This document shows positions 36,137-51,068 of a stretch of 64,000 nucleotides of DNA, piece after piece (position 1 is the stretch's first letter; each line of letters starts with the position of its first letter). The translations under genes and the position numbers were made by a program. Under the pieces are notes generated by a model, which searched no databases, was not told the origin of the DNA, and saw nothing but the letters and a program-made list of their open reading frames with translations. The stretch covers positions 2,232,001 through 2,296,000 of the forward strand of contig OZ218958.1 of assembly GCA_965112735.1 (NCBI GenBank), given 5' to 3'. This DNA is from Phaeosaccion multiseriatum. Lineage: Eukaryota; Ochrophyta, other classes.

Positions 36137-39100
36137 TGTGTGTGTGCTTGTGTGTGTCCGTGTTTGTGTCCGTGTGTGTGTGCTTGTGTGTGTCCGTGTG
36201 TGTGTCCGTGTGTGTCCGTGTGTGTGTCCGTGTGTGTATGTTTGTTTTTTTGTGTGTGTGTACATGGAATGTATGCTCACCTCGAGCCGGCTCGCTTCCA
36301 AGGCGCGTTCTCGGAGGGGTCCGATCTCTCCTTCAAGCGACTCAAGCTCCTTCACCTGAGAGGGGACACAAACACACACACACACACACACAGAGAGATA
36401 GAGGGAGAGAAGCGGCATCATTGACTGCCGTTCAGCGGCATCCTCTTTGCTTTCTTGGCTTGCTTTGCTGGCTGTATCACCAACTTTCCTGCTCTGCTTG
36501 CTTGGCTTTGCTTCCTGAATCACCAATTCTCTGGTCTGCACTGTGTGTATCACCAACTGCTTACCTTCTTCTTGAGGGAGTCCCTCTCCTTAACGGCGTT
36601 GTCGAGCTCTGCCAGAGTGTCGTCGAGCTGCTTCTGGACCTGTGTGTGCAGTAAGGAGGTCAAAGGGGTGGTTGGCACGCACAAACACCCACACACCCAC
36701 GCACACACGCACACACACGCACACACAGGCACACACACATATATGTATATACATACACGCGCTCGCACACACGTAAACACACATACGTACGCACCCCCCC
36801 CACACACACGCACATATGCACACACCTTGCCCAGACTCTTTTCCGCCGCCTTTGCGCTGAGTGCGCTTTTCTTCTCGGCCTCTTCCAGGGCTTTCTTTGC
36901 CTTCTTCTCCGCGGCCGCCACCTGTGACAAAAGGAGGTGGATTCCAATCAGCACAGCAGCAAGAGGCGGAGCCCTGAGCTCCTTGTCGCGTCCCGTCCAC
37001 ATGTCGCGCTCACGCACTCACTCACCCACTCACCCACCCACGCACCCACTCACCAACCCACCACCCACCCACCTGGCACCCACCCACCCACCCACCCACT
37101 TCTGTATCACCAACCCACTCACCATCTTCTCAGCCGAGACCTTGCCGCTGTCCCCTGCCCCTGCCTGTGCTGCTGCCTTGGCTTTGTCCTCGGCCTTTGC
37201 CAAGGCCGCCTCTGTCTTCTTGAGCTTGAGAGCGTCTTCCTTTGCCTTCTTCTCCAAGGCTTTTATCTTCTGCAAATCAGCTTTGCGCTGCTCCGCCCCT
37301 CCTCCTCCTCCTCCTCCTCCTCCCCCTCCTCCCCCTGCAGCAGTTGGTGATACAGCAGCAGCAGGTGCTGTAGAAGGACCGCTACGAGCTGCCCCTGCCC
37401 CTGCCCCTGCAACTGCCCCTGCTCCCCTGGCCTTAACCTGCTTCTGCAGCTCCGCCACTCGCCCCTCAAGCTCCTTAATCTTCTTACGCGACGCCGCCAA
37501 TGCGGCAGAGGCTGCGGCACTGCCCCCCGCCCCACCGCCTCCTCCTCCTCCTCCTCCTCCTCCTCCGCTAGCGGTGCCGCCGCTGTTGGCACTAATGGCC
37601 TTGGCAGTGGCCTCTGCCCTCTGCCGTCGGAGCTCGCTCAGCTGCTCCTCGTGCTTGGCCTTCATCTGCCCCATCTTCCGCTGCAGCTCCACCACACGTC
37701 TCTCGGCAGCCGCCAGACCACTACTTCCACCCCCTCCACGACCACCCCCTGCTGCTGATGTAGCAGACAGTGATACAGCAGAGGTGGAGGCGGCAACGGC
37801 CTTGGTGCTGTCTCTTCCGTCTCCCCCTCCACCTTCCTCTGCAGGAGTTGGTGATACGTCCGTCGCCGCAGCAGCGAATGTCCCTCCGCTCCTCCGCACC
37901 TTCTTCGCAAAGTCCAGCACTTGATCGAAGGCCTTGCGCAGAGGGATGGCGCCCTTGGCCGGCTCATTGGCCTTTGAGGCAGCGGTGGCGGCCTTCTGTA
38001 ACGCCACTTGAAGCTGTTCCTGCAAAGCGGAGTCTTCGGGGCTCCTAAGATCGTGGGCGTAAGTCATGGGGAGGGCAGAGGAGGAGTGGAGGATGGGAGG
38101 GAGGGAAGGAGGGAGGGAAAGAGGGAGGAAGGGAGGAAGAGAGGGAGGGAGGGAGGGAGGGAGGGAGGGAAAGAGGGAGGGAGGGAGGGAGGGAGGGAGG
38201 GAGGGAGGGAGGGAGGGAGGGAGGGAGGGAGGGAGGGAGGGAAAGAGGGAGGGAAGGAGGGAGGGAGGGAGGGAGGGGTTGAAGGGGGGGGGAGGGGAGG
38301 AGGAGGGGGATGAGCGGGTGTGTGGGTGGATAGGTGGGTAGATGGGTGGATGGGTGGGCAGATGGGTGGATGGGTGGAGGAGACCAAAGACGACAGACGG
38401 CACACGGCAGACAGGCACGGGCACAAGAGAGGGGATGGCAGTAGATGGGAGGGAAGGGCCTCCCCTCCCCTTCCCTTCCCTTCCCTCCCCTCTCTCTCCC
38501 TCCCCTTCCCCCCCCTTCCCTCCCCCTCCCTCCCTCCCTCCCTCCCTCCCCTCCCATGCTCTCCACTCACCCCTTTGGCGGGTGCAGTGCCCCCTCCATA
38601 ATAGCGAGTAACTCCCGTGCGCCCTCCTTGTAAGTTCCATAGCACTCCGCTCGCTTGCTGTCCTTCCACTGCTCCATGCCTTTCTTGATGCACGTCTTGA
38701 GCATCGCTTCCACCTGCCCATACACCTCTACACGCTCCCCTGCCGACAGACCCCCGCCCTCTCCACCTCCTTGCGCCTCCTCCTCCTTCTCCTCCTCTGT
38801 CTTCTTCTCCTCCCCCTCTTCCTCCCCCTTCTTCTCCCCCTTCTCCTCCCCCTTCTTCTCCCCCTGCTGTACTACCAACTGCTGCTGCTGCTGTAACGAC
38901 TCGGAGAGGGCAGCAACGAGCTCCTCCGCTAACGCCGCTCTCTCCTCCGCCATCTTCGCCTTTCTCACCGCCTCCTCCCTCCCCTCCTCCGCCTCCGCAA
39001 GGGCTGTTACAAGCTGCGCCTCCCGCTCCTGCCCCGCGCTGCCCTCCTCCTGCGCCTGAGACAGCAGCTCATTCAGCCGCTGCACTTCCACTGCCATCCC

Positions 39101-42100
39101 CTCCTCTCCCTCTTCTCCCTCTTCTCCCTCTCCCTGTCCCTCTCCCTGTCCCTCTCCCTGTCTCTCTCCCTCTCCTTCCTCTCCTCCCTCTCCTCCATTC
39201 TTCTCCTCCCCCTCGGCTCCTGGCCTCGCTGCTGTCCTAGAAGGCAAGCGTGATTGCAAATCCTCAAGTTGCTTGGTCAAGAGCCTTACTTGTTCCTCCG
39301 CCGCCCGCCGCCCCTGTACAGCCTCTTCCACATCAGCAGCACCAGTTGGTGATACAGCAGAGCCAGTTGCGGAAGCCTCCACGATGCCACCCTCTCCCTT
39401 CCTCTCTTGTTGCTGCCGTTGTATCACCAACTGCTGCTGCAGGCGGTCTACCTCCCCCTGCAGCTTCTTTACGCTTGCTCGGAGCTGCTCCGTTTCCATC
39501 GTCCCCTCCCCCACCACCGCCTTCGGAGCGCCTACCGCCTCTCCTCCTACCCCTGCTCCATGCAATGTCTGTGCCTGTGATTCGGTTTCCTTGAGCTGTG
39601 CCTGCTGTATCACCAACTGCTCCTGATCTTGCTCCACGCTCTCCTGCAGAGCCTTGACGGCGTGATGTTGCTGCTGAGAGGAGAGCACAAGCTGCCCAAT
39701 GGACCTCTCCAGATTCTTGTGACGGACATACCTGTGGAAGGAAGGAAGGAGGGAGGGAGGGAGGGAGAGAGGGAGGGAGGGAGGAGAGGACGGGAGGGAG
39801 GAGAAGAGGGGAGGGGGGAGAGGACAGGAGGGGTTTAGGTGAGGGTGAGGGGGCTGAGGCTGAGGGGTGACATCACTGCACGGGCACGCTTAGTTCGAAG
39901 ACTCGCCCATCCACTGCCATCTCACTGCCCCACTCACTGCCCCACTCACTGGTCCTTGATGGCCGCCTTGTCCTGCGACTCTGCGGGTTTTCCGTTCTCC
40001 TCCTCGAACTTCTTCAGCCACTCCTTGATCTGTCCCTTGACAACCTTCCTCTCTCTTGTGGCTTGCTCCAAGCTCTCCTTCGCCTCTGCCGCTTTGCTCC
40101 GTACCTCCTCCAGCTGCTGCTGCTGCATCACCAACTTCTCCTCCTGCTGCTGTATCACCAACTGCTGCTGCTGCTGTGCCTCCAGCAGCGCCGCACGAGC
40201 CGCCTCTACCTCGGCCGTATCACCAACTGTTGCTGTACCACCAACTGCTGTACCACCAACTGCTGTACCACCGACTGCTCCTGTATCACCAACCTCTCCT
40301 TCTCTGCCGTCCCGTAGGCCGCTGATAGCCGTCTGCAGAGCCCTGTTTTCCTCCTCGAGTTCGTCCCTCCTCGTCTGAAGCATCTTGTTCTCCTCCGTGA
40401 GTTTGTCCCGAGCCGCTATCGCCTCCTCCACATCCCTCTGCGCGGTTCGCTCGGCTTGCTTCTCCTTCCCCGCCCCCTCTTCCTTCCCCCCCTTCTCCTC
40501 CCCACCCTCCCCACCCTCCCGCCCCTCCTGAGCCCCGGCTTTCAAGGCCTGCTGCTGTATCACCAACTGCTCCTCCTGCTGCTGCATCAGCAACTGCTTC
40601 TCCGCCTCGGCCGCAAGTAGGAGCCGCTTAGCCTCCTCCACCTCCTTCCTCATCCCATCCAGCTCTGCCCGCTGCCCCTCCTCTCTCTCCAACGCTTCTC
40701 GCAGCTGCTCCTGAGTCTTGTCAAGGTCCTCCTGTGCTTGTCCGAGCTCTTGCTTGCCGCCCTCTAGGTGCTTGGCTGCGCTCTGTCTCCTCCTGCTGCT
40801 CTCCTCCTGCCCCTGCTTGAGCTCTTTGTTTTGCTGCATGAGCTCCTTGGCTTTGTCTTTGAGCTTGGTCAGGGCGGCCTGAGTGAGAGAGGGGCGAGGG
40901 GTAGGGAACGGAGGGGAGAGAGGGGAGGGAGTAGAGGGAGGGGAGAGAGGGGAGGGAGGGGAGGGAGAAGATAGAGGGGAGAGAAGAGGGGGCGGGAAGG
41001 GAGGGGAGGTGCTTCAGCAGTTGGTGGTACAACAGCAGCAGTTGGTGATACGGCAGCAGCAGTTGGTGATACAGCACACACACCTTGTAGTCGTCGACTC
41101 TCTTGCTCCTCTCCTTGAGCTTCCGCCCCATCCTCACCCCCTCCAGGCACAGCGCGAAGCGGTCCTCGTGCTGCCACATGGCCTTAGCCTCAAGGGTAGA
41201 GAGGCGGCCCTGTGAGTGGAGCAGTTGGTGCTTCGCTGCGTCCATCTGTGACCCGAGCTCTGCCTGCAGGGCCTGTGACCGCTTCTCCTGCTCAGCCTGT
41301 TCCTCCTCCTGCTTCTTCTCCAGCTCAGCCAGCTTCTCTGCCAGCTGCTCAGCCTGCTCTTGCTCCCTCTTCCTTGATCGCTCCTCCTCCTCCTCCAGCC
41401 GGGCCTCCGCTGCTCTCTGCTGGGAAGTGCTCTGCGAGACGGGAGATGAGGCGGCAGAGTCAGAGACTCACAATCAGGGCTCCTCTACGGGCTGGCTTTT
41501 GCAGAGTCAGTCAGTCAGCCAGTCAGTCAGTCAGTCAGTCAGTCAGTCAGTCAGTCAGTCAGTCAGTCAGTCAGTCAGTCAGTCAGTCAGTCAGTCAGTC
41601 AGTAGTCAGTCAGTCAGTAGTTAGTCAGTCAGTAGTCAGTCAATCAGTCAGTCAGTCAGTCAGTCAGTCAGTCAGTCAGTCAGTCAGTCAGTCAGTCAGT
41701 CAGTCAGTCAGTCAGTCAGTCAGTCAGTCAGTCAGTCAGTCAGTCAGTCAGTCAGTCAGTCAGTCAGTCAGTCAGTCAGTCAGTCAGTCAGTCAGTCAGT
41801 CAGTCAGTCAGTCAGTCAGTCAGCCACTCAGTCATTAAGTCAGACAGTCAGACAGTCAGTCATTCCACTTCCACCCCCCCCCCCATCCACTGCCATCCCA
41901 TCCCATCCCCACCTGCACTCTGGTTTGGACAGCCTCTAAGATGCGGTCCAGCGCCGCCCCCACGGCCTCCCCTGTGGTCTCCTTACGGGCCTCACTGAGC
42001 TCGACCTGCAGCAGTCGCTGCTCTTCGTCCTAGGGGGGGGGGGGGAGCGTTGGATGGGGAGGAGGGGAGGGGAGGAGAGGGGGGGGGGGGAGGGTGTGGG

Positions 42101-43887
42101 TAAGGGGAGGTGAGCGGAGGAGAGGAACTAGGCAGGTACGTAAACAGCCTGACAGCGTGTTGTCGTCTCGTTGCTGTGCCTAGTCTTACTTACTTACCTT
42201 AGCATGCAGTTGTCGCTGCTCTTCCTCTTTCCTCTCCTTTCGCTCCTTTTCGATGGCTTCCTGCTGCTTCCTCCTGCTCCTCTCTCTCCCCTCGGCCTCG
42301 CCTCGGCCCTCCACGCCTGCCACAACCATAAGGAGGCAACTCCTGCACTCCTCTCTGTCCTCCTCGTCCCTCCTCCACTGCTGCACTTGCTGCTGCTGCC
42401 TTGCTTGCTCGGCTTCATGAGCTGCCATCTGAGCCGAGTGCTCTTCCTGGAGACGGGCCTTTACGTGGACAGAGGTGTGGCACATGCGTCCACAGGGGGG
42501 GGCGGAGAGGAGGGTGGGGAGGGATGGATGAGGACAGAGGTGTGGCACATGCGTCCACAGGGGGAGGCGGAGAGGAGGGTGGGGAGGGATGGATGAGGAC
42601 AGAGGTGTGGCACATGCGTCCACAGGGGGGGGCGGAGAGGAGGGTGGGGAGGGATGGATGAGCCGATAGAGACGCTCCTTGCCTGCCGGAGCACTCTTCT
42701 CCCTCTCTCCCTGCCTCTCCCTCTCCCTCTGTCCATCTCTCTCGCTCTCCCTCTCTCTTCATCTCCCTCTCAATACCCATCTCTCTCCCCCTCTCCCTCT
42801 CCCCTCTCCCCTCTTCCATCCCCTCCCTCTCCTCCCTCCCCTCCCCTCCCACCCCCCCCCCCCTCCTATCCCCTCCCTCCACCCACCCACTCACCTGCAC
42901 GGCCTCCTGCTCCTTGAGCATAGTCCGGTATTTGTCATTCAGGATAGAGATGCGATCCCTCAGTCCCTCCACCACCTCCTCCTGCTTCTTCTCTGCCTCC
43001 TGCTGTATCACCAACTGCCGGGCCATCATGCGCTTGTGATAGGAGATGGTCTGCCAACCTTTTCCCTTCAGCTCCTTGATAAAGTCGACATAATAGGAGT
43101 CTGTCTGCTTCTGAATGATGTTGTACTTGCTGTCCAGGAGTTTGATGATCTCCGAGTGGCGGGCCTTCATGCCTTTCATGTCACCCTCTGCCTGCTTGAG
43201 CTTCAGCACGGCAAGGTCCAGCGGCACGTAGGACTTTTGGTGCTGCAGCTCCAACTTGTGCAGCAGATCCACCACCTGGTCCTCTCGCTGTGTAGCGACA
43301 CTGAGTTGCTTTCCCAGGCCCACACCAACGGATGTGGACCCCCCCGCGAGAGTAGGCACCGCGAAGCTTGTCTTCTTCCTGGTCTTGGTCTTGATCGCTT
43401 TCTCTTCTCCCCCACTACTACCTCTCCGCCCGAGTGCCCCGCCCCCCCCCCTCTCAGAGGATGCTTTACCGAAGCGATTACTGGCATTGAGGGCGTTGTG
43501 CACTTCGAGCTCGGTCAGAGAGCCTCGTCGGGGTCCTTTACGCGCCGTGATCATCATCACCGCATCGTTCACGGCGTCGGACCTCACACCGGCATCACTG
43601 GGACTGGCAGCCCCTGGGGACGCCAGACGAGGAATATGGGGTTTGACCTTGGGCTTGCGAGGCGGAGTGGTCGGAATAGCAGCCGAAGGAATATCCTTCT
43701 CGCCGCTCTCAGACTGAGATGGACTGTCTGGAGGGGTGTGGGTTGTGGGAGACTGGGGCGCTCCTAAACTATCCTCCTGCCCCCCTTCCTCTCGGCGACT
43801 CTCCCTCGTCTCGAGCAGGCCCACCATAGCCTCGGCATTGTTGTCTCCCTCGCTGCCGCTACTGCTCTCCATGTGCGGCCTTTTCAT
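32351..43887 (-). CDS. Kinesin-14 (KCBP-type), long coiled coil, C-terminal motor
   Basis: Microtubule motor, ~2057 residues in 21 exons (minus strand, 5' to 3'): 43887-42895, 42458-42198, 42029-41913, 41431-41084, 40878-39950, 39731-38571, 38044-37123, 36921-36826, 36639-36565, 36355-36281, 35972-35913, 35746-35679, 35292-35139, 35020-34946, 34806-34687, 34071-33862, 33668-33603, 33362-33150, 32984-32952, 32814-32707, 32440-32351. Every phase joins and the total is divisible by three. The motor sits at the C-terminus, after the neck [14 protein letters not shown]-loop GQTGSGKT (~1777-1784), switch I NAESSRSH (~1895), switch II DLAGSE (~1928), then a KCBP-like tail [25 protein letters not shown]. 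Such motors are normally minus-end directed. Residues ~330-1680 are coiled coil and Gln/Ala/Glu-rich. I see no MyTH4-FERM region, unlike plant KCBP. The exon 13 donor is GC (GAG|GCAAGT). Confidence 0.93.
34136..34345. repeat. (GTCAGTCAGTGA)n minisatellite in a kinesin intron
   Basis: Tandem units of about 23-24 bases built from GTCA/GTGA tetranucleotides with a recurring GATCGGTCAGTCAGTGAGTC. It lies near the acceptor of exon 16. Confidence 0.9.
36061..36250. repeat. (TG)n-rich tract in a kinesin intron
   Basis: Irregular GTGTGTGT/CCGTGT repeat between exons 10 and 11 of the kinesin gene; purely intronic. Confidence 0.9.
38089..38278. repeat. (GGGA)n microsatellite in a kinesin intron
   Basis: About 190 bases of GGGA tetranucleotides with GAAA interruptions, lying in the intron just before exon 7. 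On the coding strand it is a long pyrimidine tract. Confidence 0.95.
40219..40292 (-). repeat. Tandem run of the interspersed motif inside kinesin exon 5
   Basis: Five adjacent copies or variants of TATCACCAACTG / TACCACCAACTG on the plus strand. On the coding strand they are read as VGDT, then VGGTA three times in tandem, then VGDTAE. This is the only place where the motif is tandem rather than dispersed. Confidence 0.9.
41505..41824. repeat. (CAGT)n microsatellite in a kinesin intron
   Basis: About 320 bases, nearly perfect CAGT tetranucleotide with a few AGTAG interruptions near 41600-41640, between exons 3 and 4 of the kinesin gene. Confidence 0.97.
42467..42661. repeat. 65-bp minisatellite, three copies, at the acceptor of kinesin exon 2
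   Basis: Three units of 65 bases each starting GGACAGAGGTGTGGCAC (42467, 42532, 42597). The first unit ends only a few bases from the exon 2 acceptor (AG at 42459-42460). Confidence 0.93.
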
Positions 43888-47782
<3,895 letters not shown>

Positions 47783-48503
47783 GACCACGAACCGACCCAC
47801 TGAGATCAGAGGGGGGCAGGCTGCTGTTGCTGCTGTAGGAAGGAGGAGGGCGGCTTGGTTTTTTTCCTTCTCCCTTTGAGTAGCGGTCAGTGGTCTAATG
47901 AATTGATTGGTTTGACATGCCCATTCTCTGGAGGAGCTCCTCCTCCTGCTCCTGCTGCTGCTCCTGCTGCTGTTCTTCTGCTGCTGCTGTGATAGCTTAA
48001 GCTTTGGCCAACCTCACCTCCAAGCACTGGCAAAGCTCTCTACCTACCGCCCTCCTCTCCCAAATGCGAAGACACGACCTCCCCGACATCTTGTGTTCGG
48101 GGTTAGTATGTATGTATGGTTGAGCATGCTATCGAGTTGGTTCCTCAAAACACAAATGGCGACTGGTCTGATCGGATTGACAGTGGCGCTCCAGCGGGCC
48201 CGGCACGAACGATCGATTCGCCACAGAATCCTGGCTGGTATCAACTTCGTTCCGATGGGGCGGACTGACGAGTCGGAGAGATACGATTTAAACCCCTCCC
48301 CCCCTTGCTGCTCAATCTGAAGGAGATGGAGATGGTGTGTGTTGTATGATTTTTGAGTGCCAGGGAGCGCTGCCTTGGCTAGGAGTTGGTTCCTCAAAAC
48401 ACAAATGGCGACTCTGGTGTGCTTCACGGATCCTTCACGCTGGGCTGCTGTTGTCCTTACGACAGACACTCTTGGATAGGGGAAGGGAGCGCTCTCGAGG
48501 AAG
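47783..48503. other. Spacer with truncated element copies upstream of ankyrin/BTB-like copy 2
   Basis: Holds two copies of the core GTTGGTTCCTCAAAACACAA (from 48137 and from 48384). It also holds a second shared block at about 48185-48285 that matches 51302-51400 in the inverted-repeat element. The 44 bases at 48381-48424 are identical to 51177-51220. The last ~70 bases (TCACGCTGGGCTGCTGTTGT) are shared with the region upstream of copy 3 and are likely proximal promoter. Confidence 0.7.
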
Positions 48504-50534
48504 ATGAGCGCGAAGCGGCGGGAGAGGATTGCCGGGAAGGTGCAGGAGTGGTATGACAAGAGAGCTGAGCTGGAGGCTTCGGGCTGGGGAAGCAGCAAGG
48601 AGGACCTCCTGCTCTTGCTCAAGGCCGTTCTCTGTACCGTCGATGTGGAAGAGCTGAAACAGAAGGGGTATGGTCCGCTGCACTACCTCGCCGATGCTGA
48701 GAAGAGGAAGGAGACACGCTGCTCGGAGGTGAAGGGACCGAGAATGCTGGAGGATGTGAAGCTGCTGGAGGAGTGCGGACTAAGCGTTGACACCAGGCGA
48801 GATGGGGGTTCCTGGACGGCTCTGTACCAAGCTGCACAGAGGGGGCACTTTGACTTGGTGAAGGGGCTAGTGGAGGCAGGTGCGGATGTCAACCTCAAGG
48901 ATCATGGTGGAACAACACCTCTGCGCCTTGCTGCTCACACTGGCCACCCCATGATAGTGTGGTACTTGCTTAAGCATGGAGCCAAATGGGAGGGGAGCTA
49001 TGCCTTGCACAGTGCGGCTTGGAATGGCCGCCCTTCGAGTGTGAAGATGTTGCTGAAGGCAGGGGCCAATGTGGTCGAGAAGAATCAGTATGGGTATACG
49101 GCTGCCCAGCTGTGCTGCAGAGGGAAGGAGGGGGAGGGCTCAAAAGCAGGGCGGGCCGAGGCTCTGTCGATCTTGCTCAAGAAGGGCGCAGATGTGAAGG
49201 TGAAGGACAGAGATGGCAACACTCTCCTGCACCTCGCCGCGTACTTCGGAAACGAGCAGTGTATCCCCATTCTTGTGGGCAGAGGGCTGCAGGTCGATGC
49301 AGTGGGCAACGATTTGGCCACGCCGCTCCACTGTGCCTCTCAGAGGGGACAACTGGGATGTGTGAAGGAGCTCATTCGCCGCGGTGCCCCCCTTGATGCT
49401 GTCACTGCACGTGGTAGCACTTCCCTCATGTATGCTGTCGTCAGAGGCCACGTGAAGGTTGTGAGCGAGCTGATACGCGCCGGTGCCTCTGTTGGTGTCA
49501 AGTGCAAGTACTCGATCACCGCACTGCATTTCGTGGCCGCCCTGGGCAGCATCAAGATGGCCTATCTCCTGGTGCAGGGTGGAGCGGCTGTCGATGCCCT
49601 CACCGACGATGGTGAAAGTCCTTTGGTATCGTGCATGCGCCCTGGAGAAGGGAAGATAGCTCAGAATTTGAAGTATTGTCACACATCACCAGGAGAAAAG
49701 GAGGCGCGCGAGAAGGTGGCTCGATTCCTGCTGAAGATGGGCGCTGCCGTTGACGAGAAGGTGATGAAAGCGGCAGGGGAGGCAGGCTTCAGTGGTGTCA
49801 TTACGTCTTTCTTCAGGAAGGAACGGGAGCGGCGCAACGCTGCCACAGACAGACTTCACACTGTTTCTACCCACTATCTCTCCACGATGAGCGGTGCTGA
49901 GGATGAGAAGGCTGACAGCACAGTGCGGGTTAGGCTGGTGAATACGCGCAGTGGAGAGAAGGACGAGAAGCAGTATGTCTTGAGCATCCCTCTGATGGAG
50001 CGGCTGGCGGCGAGGGTCAGTGGGGGAGAGGACGAGAGGGCGAAGATCTCCACAGACCAAGCCTCAGCTGTAGGTATTCTTCCGAATATGCTTGACCCGA
50101 GGAAGCACGGCTACAAGGGGGATGATGAAGATGATGATGGGGAGGAGAAGGTGGCAGGGAAGGGCAGGAAGGAGATGAAGCGTGTAGAGCTGAAGTATGA
50201 TGGCGTGGACTTCACCGAGGAGGGCTTTGAGGCTGTGGTGCAGTTCGTGACGACGGGCGGTGTGGAGGAGCTGCTGACGAGAAGGCCGCGAGAGGGAGGT
50301 ACAGAGGGGGGCGCCAGCAGCAACAGCAGCAGCAACAGCAGGCGAGGAGGAGGACGGGGGGGAGGTGAAGGCACTGGCCGGAGCGGCAAGAAGAGGAAGC
50401 GTGTGAAGCTGTTCGACGACGTTCGAGCGAAGCAGGCTCTGCAGGCCGCGGAGTTCTTCTGCTTGGAGGGCATGTCGAGGGAGGTGAAGACACTGTGGAG
50501 AGTACGGCTTCGAGCTGGAGCAGAACGAGACTGA
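48504..50534 (+). CDS. Ankyrin-repeat + BTB-like protein, family copy 2 (C-terminal frameshift)
   Basis: Intronless, 676 residues from the ATG at 48504. The order of parts is as in copies 1 and 3: conserved N-terminus, ankyrin block (about residues 100-400), divergent BTB-like C-terminal half. Near 50495 the sequence is two bases shorter than in copy 1 (CACTG-TGGAGAGTACGG against CACTGATGGGAGAGTACGG), so the end reads VKTLWRVRLRAGAERD and stops. The usual ending with EYGFELEQNE and a basic RKRSR motif lies in another frame just downstream (to ~50586). About 25 residues and the basic tail are replaced. The BTB-like core is otherwise kept, so the protein may still work, or the gene may be newly decaying. 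Confidence 0.8.
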   Translation: MSAKRRERIAGKVQEWYDKRAELEASGWGSSKEDLLLLLKAVLCTVDVEELKQKGYGPLHYLADAEKRKETRCSEVKGPRMLEDVKLLEECGLSVDTRRDGGSWTALYQAAQRGHFDLVKGLVEAGADVNLKDHGGTTPLRLAAHTGHPMIVWYLLKHGAKWEGSYALHSAAWNGRPSSVKMLLKAGANVVEKNQYGYTAAQLCCRGKEGEGSKAGRAEALSILLKKGADVKVKDRDGNTLLHLAAYFGNEQCIPILVGRGLQVDAVGNDLATPLHCASQRGQLGCVKELIRRGAPLDAVTARGSTSLMYAVVRGHVKVVSELIRAGASVGVKCKYSITALHFVAALGSIKMAYLLVQGGAAVDALTDDGESPLVSCMRPGEGKIAQNLKYCHTSPGEKEAREKVARFLLKMGAAVDEKVMKAAGEAGFSGVITSFFRKERERRNAATDRLHTVSTHYLSTMSGAEDEKADSTVRVRLVNTRSGEKDEKQYVLSIPLMERLAARVSGGEDERAKISTDQASAVGILPNMLDPRKHGYKGDDEDDDGEEKVAGKGRKEMKRVELKYDGVDFTEEGFEAVVQFVTTGGVEELLTRRPREGGTEGGASSNSSSNSRRGGGRGGGEGTGRSGKKRKRVKLFDDVRAKQALQAAEFFCLEGMSREVKTLWRVRLRAGAERD

Positions 50535-51068
50535 GAAGGAGGAGGATGAAGGGCCATCGCGGAAGAGAAGCAGGGCTGACCCCTGAGCACCACCACGCAG
50601 GACTTCAGCAGCTGCATGCATGAGTGAGCTCGCCTCGGTGGTGGGTGGAGGGAGAGGTAGAGTGAGCATCAAAGGCATGCGAGGAGACGAGAGATGCGTG
50701 GGGTGCGTAACGGTGTGCGGTGTGTGCGGTGTGCACCTTGGCGTCAGCGACGTATGCGTTAAGAGGGCCGTGGTGAGGAGCGCCACTTTCCACCACCCCT
50801 CGTCCGAACAAGTGTGAGAAGAGGCGTGCTCTTGATTGGGTCCCATTGATTGGGAGTACGATGTGGATCATGGATCACAACCATACCCGTCTCTGTGAAT
50901 AATCGAGTAATAGCAATATGAGCGACAAGGGGGGGGGTTAAACGCGAAGGAGATGGAGATGGTGTGTGTGCTGCGCATGAACAGCGGTTTCATGGCGTAC
51001 ATGAGGACAGAGTATCAGGTGGGGGATCATGAGTGGAAGGCGAAGGTGTGGTTATATGATATATTACA
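50535..51068. other. 3' flank of copy 2, duplicated downstream of copy 3
   Basis: 50585-50850 is closely matched by 53941-54215 (CACCACCACGCAGGACTTCAGC, CACCTTGGCGTCAGCGACGT, CACCCCTCGTCCGAACAAGT). The duplicated segment therefore includes the gene plus ~270 bases of 3' flank. No separate gene seen. Confidence 0.7.

Noticed and set aside
41212-41838. 208-residue frame of SQSV repeats
   Set aside because: Translation of the (CAGT)n microsatellite opposite a kinesin exon.
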